A stretch of DNA of 64,000 nucleotides from an uncultured Prevotella sp. GTDB taxonomy: Bacteria > Bacteroidota > Bacteroidia > Bacteroidales > Bacteroidaceae. A program made the position numbers and the translations under genes. The stretch is from contig CAMVJQ010000005.1 in assembly GCA_947167845.1 (NCBI GenBank), positions 1 through 64,000 of the forward strand, in the 5' to 3' direction. Under the pieces are notes generated by a model. The model was not told the DNA's origin. It ran no database searches and saw only the letters and a list, made by a program, of their open reading frames with translations. Below, in pieces: positions 61,799 to 64,000 of this stretch (position 1 is the stretch's first letter; every line of letters begins with the position of its first letter).

Positions 61799-63655
61799 TT
61801 ACCATCCGCCGGGTCGTCCGCCGCCGGGCATTCCGCCGCCGCCTCCCATCATGCCGCCGCCCATGGAGCCGGAGATGCCAGTCGAGGCCGTCACGTCGAC
61901 GCTCTGGGATCCGCTGCCGATGGTGCTGCCTGTCGTGAGTCCGTAGAAGGAGGTGCCGCCGGTGAGGGCGCATCCGGCGCGCAGGGTGTAAGTGCTGCCG
62001 CTGGAGAGGGCGGGCGATGAGATCATCAGGGCCGTGCCGCTGTTGCTGCTGGGTGTTGTATAGGCAAGGATGGCCGTTGAGCCGTTGAGCAGACCAAGGG
62101 TGGTGCCTAGTGACGCCGAAACGGCGATGCTGGCTTGTTTGGATGAAGAAGATATTTCCTGCATACCGCCGCCTACGGCAATCACGGTACCACCATTGAT
62201 ATATGCTGTATAGCCTTCTGCTGCGTCGATGCCGCATTCCGGCTGTGCAGCGCCTTCGGCTATCACTACACCGCCGTTGATGTAGAGGTTCTTGTTCGAG
62301 TCTATGCCGTCGTTGTTCAGCGCACGTGCATAGACATAGCCACCGTCGATGTAGAGGTTGCCGGCCGAGTTGATGGCGTCATCATAACTGTAGCACTCCA
62401 GTGTGCCTGCCTCGATGTGGATCTCGCCCTTGCTTTCCAGCGCCTCAGTGCCGTCGCCGCTGCCCTCCAGGCGGATCTGCGTCTGTCCGCCATTGATGGT
62501 GATGTTGCCGTCGGCCTTGATGCCCTTTGGCGATACGCTGCCCTTTGAGTCCTTTTGGCGCTTGCCGGTAGTGATGATGCGGGTCACACCGTCGTTGATC
62601 ACGATCTGTTTGTCGCAGTTCAGGCCCTTGCCGCCGACACCTGTCGACTTGATGTTCAGTTCTCCTCCGTTGATGGTGATCAGGCTGTCGGCCTTGATGC
62701 CTGAGCATGCCGAGTAGTCCATATCGTCGCTGTCGTATTCGTAGCCGCCGCTTGTCAGGATTGTGGTCCGTCCGCCGTCTATCTGCACGTAGCCGTCAGT
62801 CGAAATTCCCTTGTCGGCCGTGCCTGTGATGTTCACGTTGATCACGCCGCCGGTCACGATGACGGCATCGTTGCCTCTGATGCCATTGCCCGAGGAGGCG
62901 TCCACGTAGATGTTGGTCTTGGGCATCGTGCGCACGTAGTCGTCGCTCCGGATGCCGGCCTTGCAGTTGGCGTCCACTTCGAGATAGCCGCTGCCGCTGA
63001 AGATGAGTTGTCCTTCAGAGAAGAGGCACGCCTTCATGTCTTCATCGTCGGTGGCGTCGTTGTAGTTAGTACCGTCTTGCAGATAGTTTTTTGAACCGTC
63101 GTTGACGACGATGAAGGTGCGCTTCTTGCTCTGGTTGTTAATGGCGGCTCCATCGGGATTGTTGATGCTGACGCCATTGAGCACGATGGCCTGTTTCTTC
63201 TGACTGTAGAGTTTGAAGAAACCGTCGGTGGTCGTGCCGGTGAGTACATATCTGATGTTGTCGCTGCCAGTATAGTTGGCTGTGACGTCGTTGCCGCTGA
63301 TGCTGACGATGCCCTCGTCGTCGCCGCTCACGCTCGCCGCGCCAGAGGTGCTGAACGTGATAGTGACGGTCTTGGCAAACGTGGTGTTCTCGATATAGTC
63401 GTCGTCGCCGCTGTTCACGTTGATACTTTCAGAGATGGCATTCTTGTTGAGGTCAATGCTGAACGAGGTCACATCGCCCTCGCTCGACACTCCGTAGACC
63501 ACATTGTCAGAGGTGCCTGTCGTCGTTGAATTGTCGTCATTACTGCTGGTCGTCGTGCTACTATTGCCGTTGTCCCAACTGTCGCCCTCTGTAGAGCATG
63601 CCGCTATGGCGAAGAGCAGCATTAGCATCATCCAGAATTGATTCATTTTCTTCAT
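61799..63655 (-). CDS. lipoprotein with repeated carbohydrate-binding-type (DUF4353-like) beta-helix region
   Basis: Lipobox LLFAIAACSTEG; repeated GGxxxxxxxNNDGIDSNKNLYINGGVV / DDAINSAGNLYIDGGYV; Gly/Met-rich C-terminus. Confidence 0.8.
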   Translation of the reverse strand: MKKMNQFWMMLMLLFAIAACSTEGDSWDNGNSSTTTSSNDDNSTTTGTSDNVVYGVSSEGDVTSFSIDLNKNAISESINVNSGDDDYIENTTFAKTVTITFSTSGAASVSGDDEGIVSISGNDVTANYTGSDNIRYVLTGTTTDGFFKLYSQKKQAIVLNGVSINNPDGAAINNQSKKRTFIVVNDGSKNYLQDGTNYNDATDDEDMKACLFSEGQLIFSGSGYLEVDANCKAGIRSDDYVRTMPKTNIYVDASSGNGIRGNDAVIVTGGVINVNITGTADKGISTDGYVQIDGGRTTILTSGGYEYDSDDMDYSACSGIKADSLITINGGELNIKSTGVGGKGLNCDKQIVINDGVTRIITTGKRQKDSKGSVSPKGIKADGNITINGGQTQIRLEGSGDGTEALESKGEIHIEAGTLECYSYDDAINSAGNLYIDGGYVYARALNNDGIDSNKNLYINGGVVIAEGAAQPECGIDAAEGYTAYINGGTVIAVGGGMQEISSSSKQASIAVSASLGTTLGLLNGSTAILAYTTPSSNSGTALMISSPALSSGSTYTLRAGCALTGGTSFYGLTTGSTIGSGSQSVDVTASTGISGSMGGGMMGGGGGMPGGGRPGGW

Positions 63656-63815
63656 ATCTTTACTTTTTTTGTTTTTAAATGTGCTGCAAAGGTAAGGATT
63701 CTTTCTGCCAACGGCAAAAAACTTCAGCGAATCGGCCTTTTTTCTCTGCCAACATCAAAATATCCGTGCCAGTCTGTGTCAATCCGATGCTTTTTTTGTA
63801 CCTTTGCGCCCGATT

Positions 63816-64000
63816 ATGTGGATGATGCTTCAAGTGATTCCCATCATGTGGCGTGCCGTCCGTCCGAGTCGTGTCGCGGACATGCCTGCCGTCGTCAACA
63901 CCTTCTGGCTCAGAAAGGGCTATGAGGGCTTGACCTTTTTCGGCCAGATCCTGACGCCCTCGCAGGAGGAGGCTGATCGCTTTAACAGCGGGTATTCGCC
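63816..64000 (+). CDS. N-terminal part of an unidentified protein (runs off window)
   Basis: Open frame MWMMLQVIPIMWRAVRPSRVADMPAVVNTFWLRKGYEGLTFFGQILTPSQEEADRFNSGYS...; TACCTTTG at 63799 sits very close to this ATG, so start uncertain. Confidence 0.45.
   Translation, partial: MWMMLQVIPIMWRAVRPSRVADMPAVVNTFWLRKGYEGLTFFGQILTPSQEEADRFNSGYS

Overview
The window looks like a Bacteroidales chromosome, most likely Prevotella-type, judged from protein character, '-7' TAnnTTTG promoters and T9SS-like C-terminal tails. Left end (0-10 kb): redox and housekeeping enzymes, including a decayed duplicate of an SDR/aldo-keto-reductase pair, then a secreted C10-type cysteine protease with a long coiled-coil tail. 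10-13.4 kb: a hisG-hisD-hisC operon on the minus strand. 13.5-24.2 kb: a tandem, co-oriented array of six secreted, modular, low-complexity proteins. Three of them share near-identical intergenic-plus-signal-peptide blocks, and the array ends in an un-called 50-aa acidic peptide ORF followed by a strong terminator. 22-27 kb is accessory: a GxxExxY protein, a 42-bp-period repeat array, a ParE/RelE-type TA pair, a MNT/HEPN module whose HEPN toxin carries an in-frame stop, dispersed REP-like palindromes, and a ~450-bp inverted-repeat element. 27-41.5 kb is mostly housekeeping: esterase, ilvC, amidophosphoribosyltransferase, recQ, recJ, peptidases, trpS, trmD. 42.4-56.0 kb: a compact minus-strand locus of eukaryotic-like signalling proteins: four Ser/Thr kinases (three with HQD instead of HRD), a PP2C phosphatase, an FHA protein fused to a degenerate trypsin-like domain, an FHA/zinc-ribbon protein, a WG-repeat protein and a beta-barrel. 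Right end: ligA with a GC-rich in-frame insertion, an S8 protease, and a carbohydrate-binding-type lipoprotein. No rRNA, tRNA, prophage or Cas genes were recognised. All family calls come from reading motifs by eye; no database search was run.
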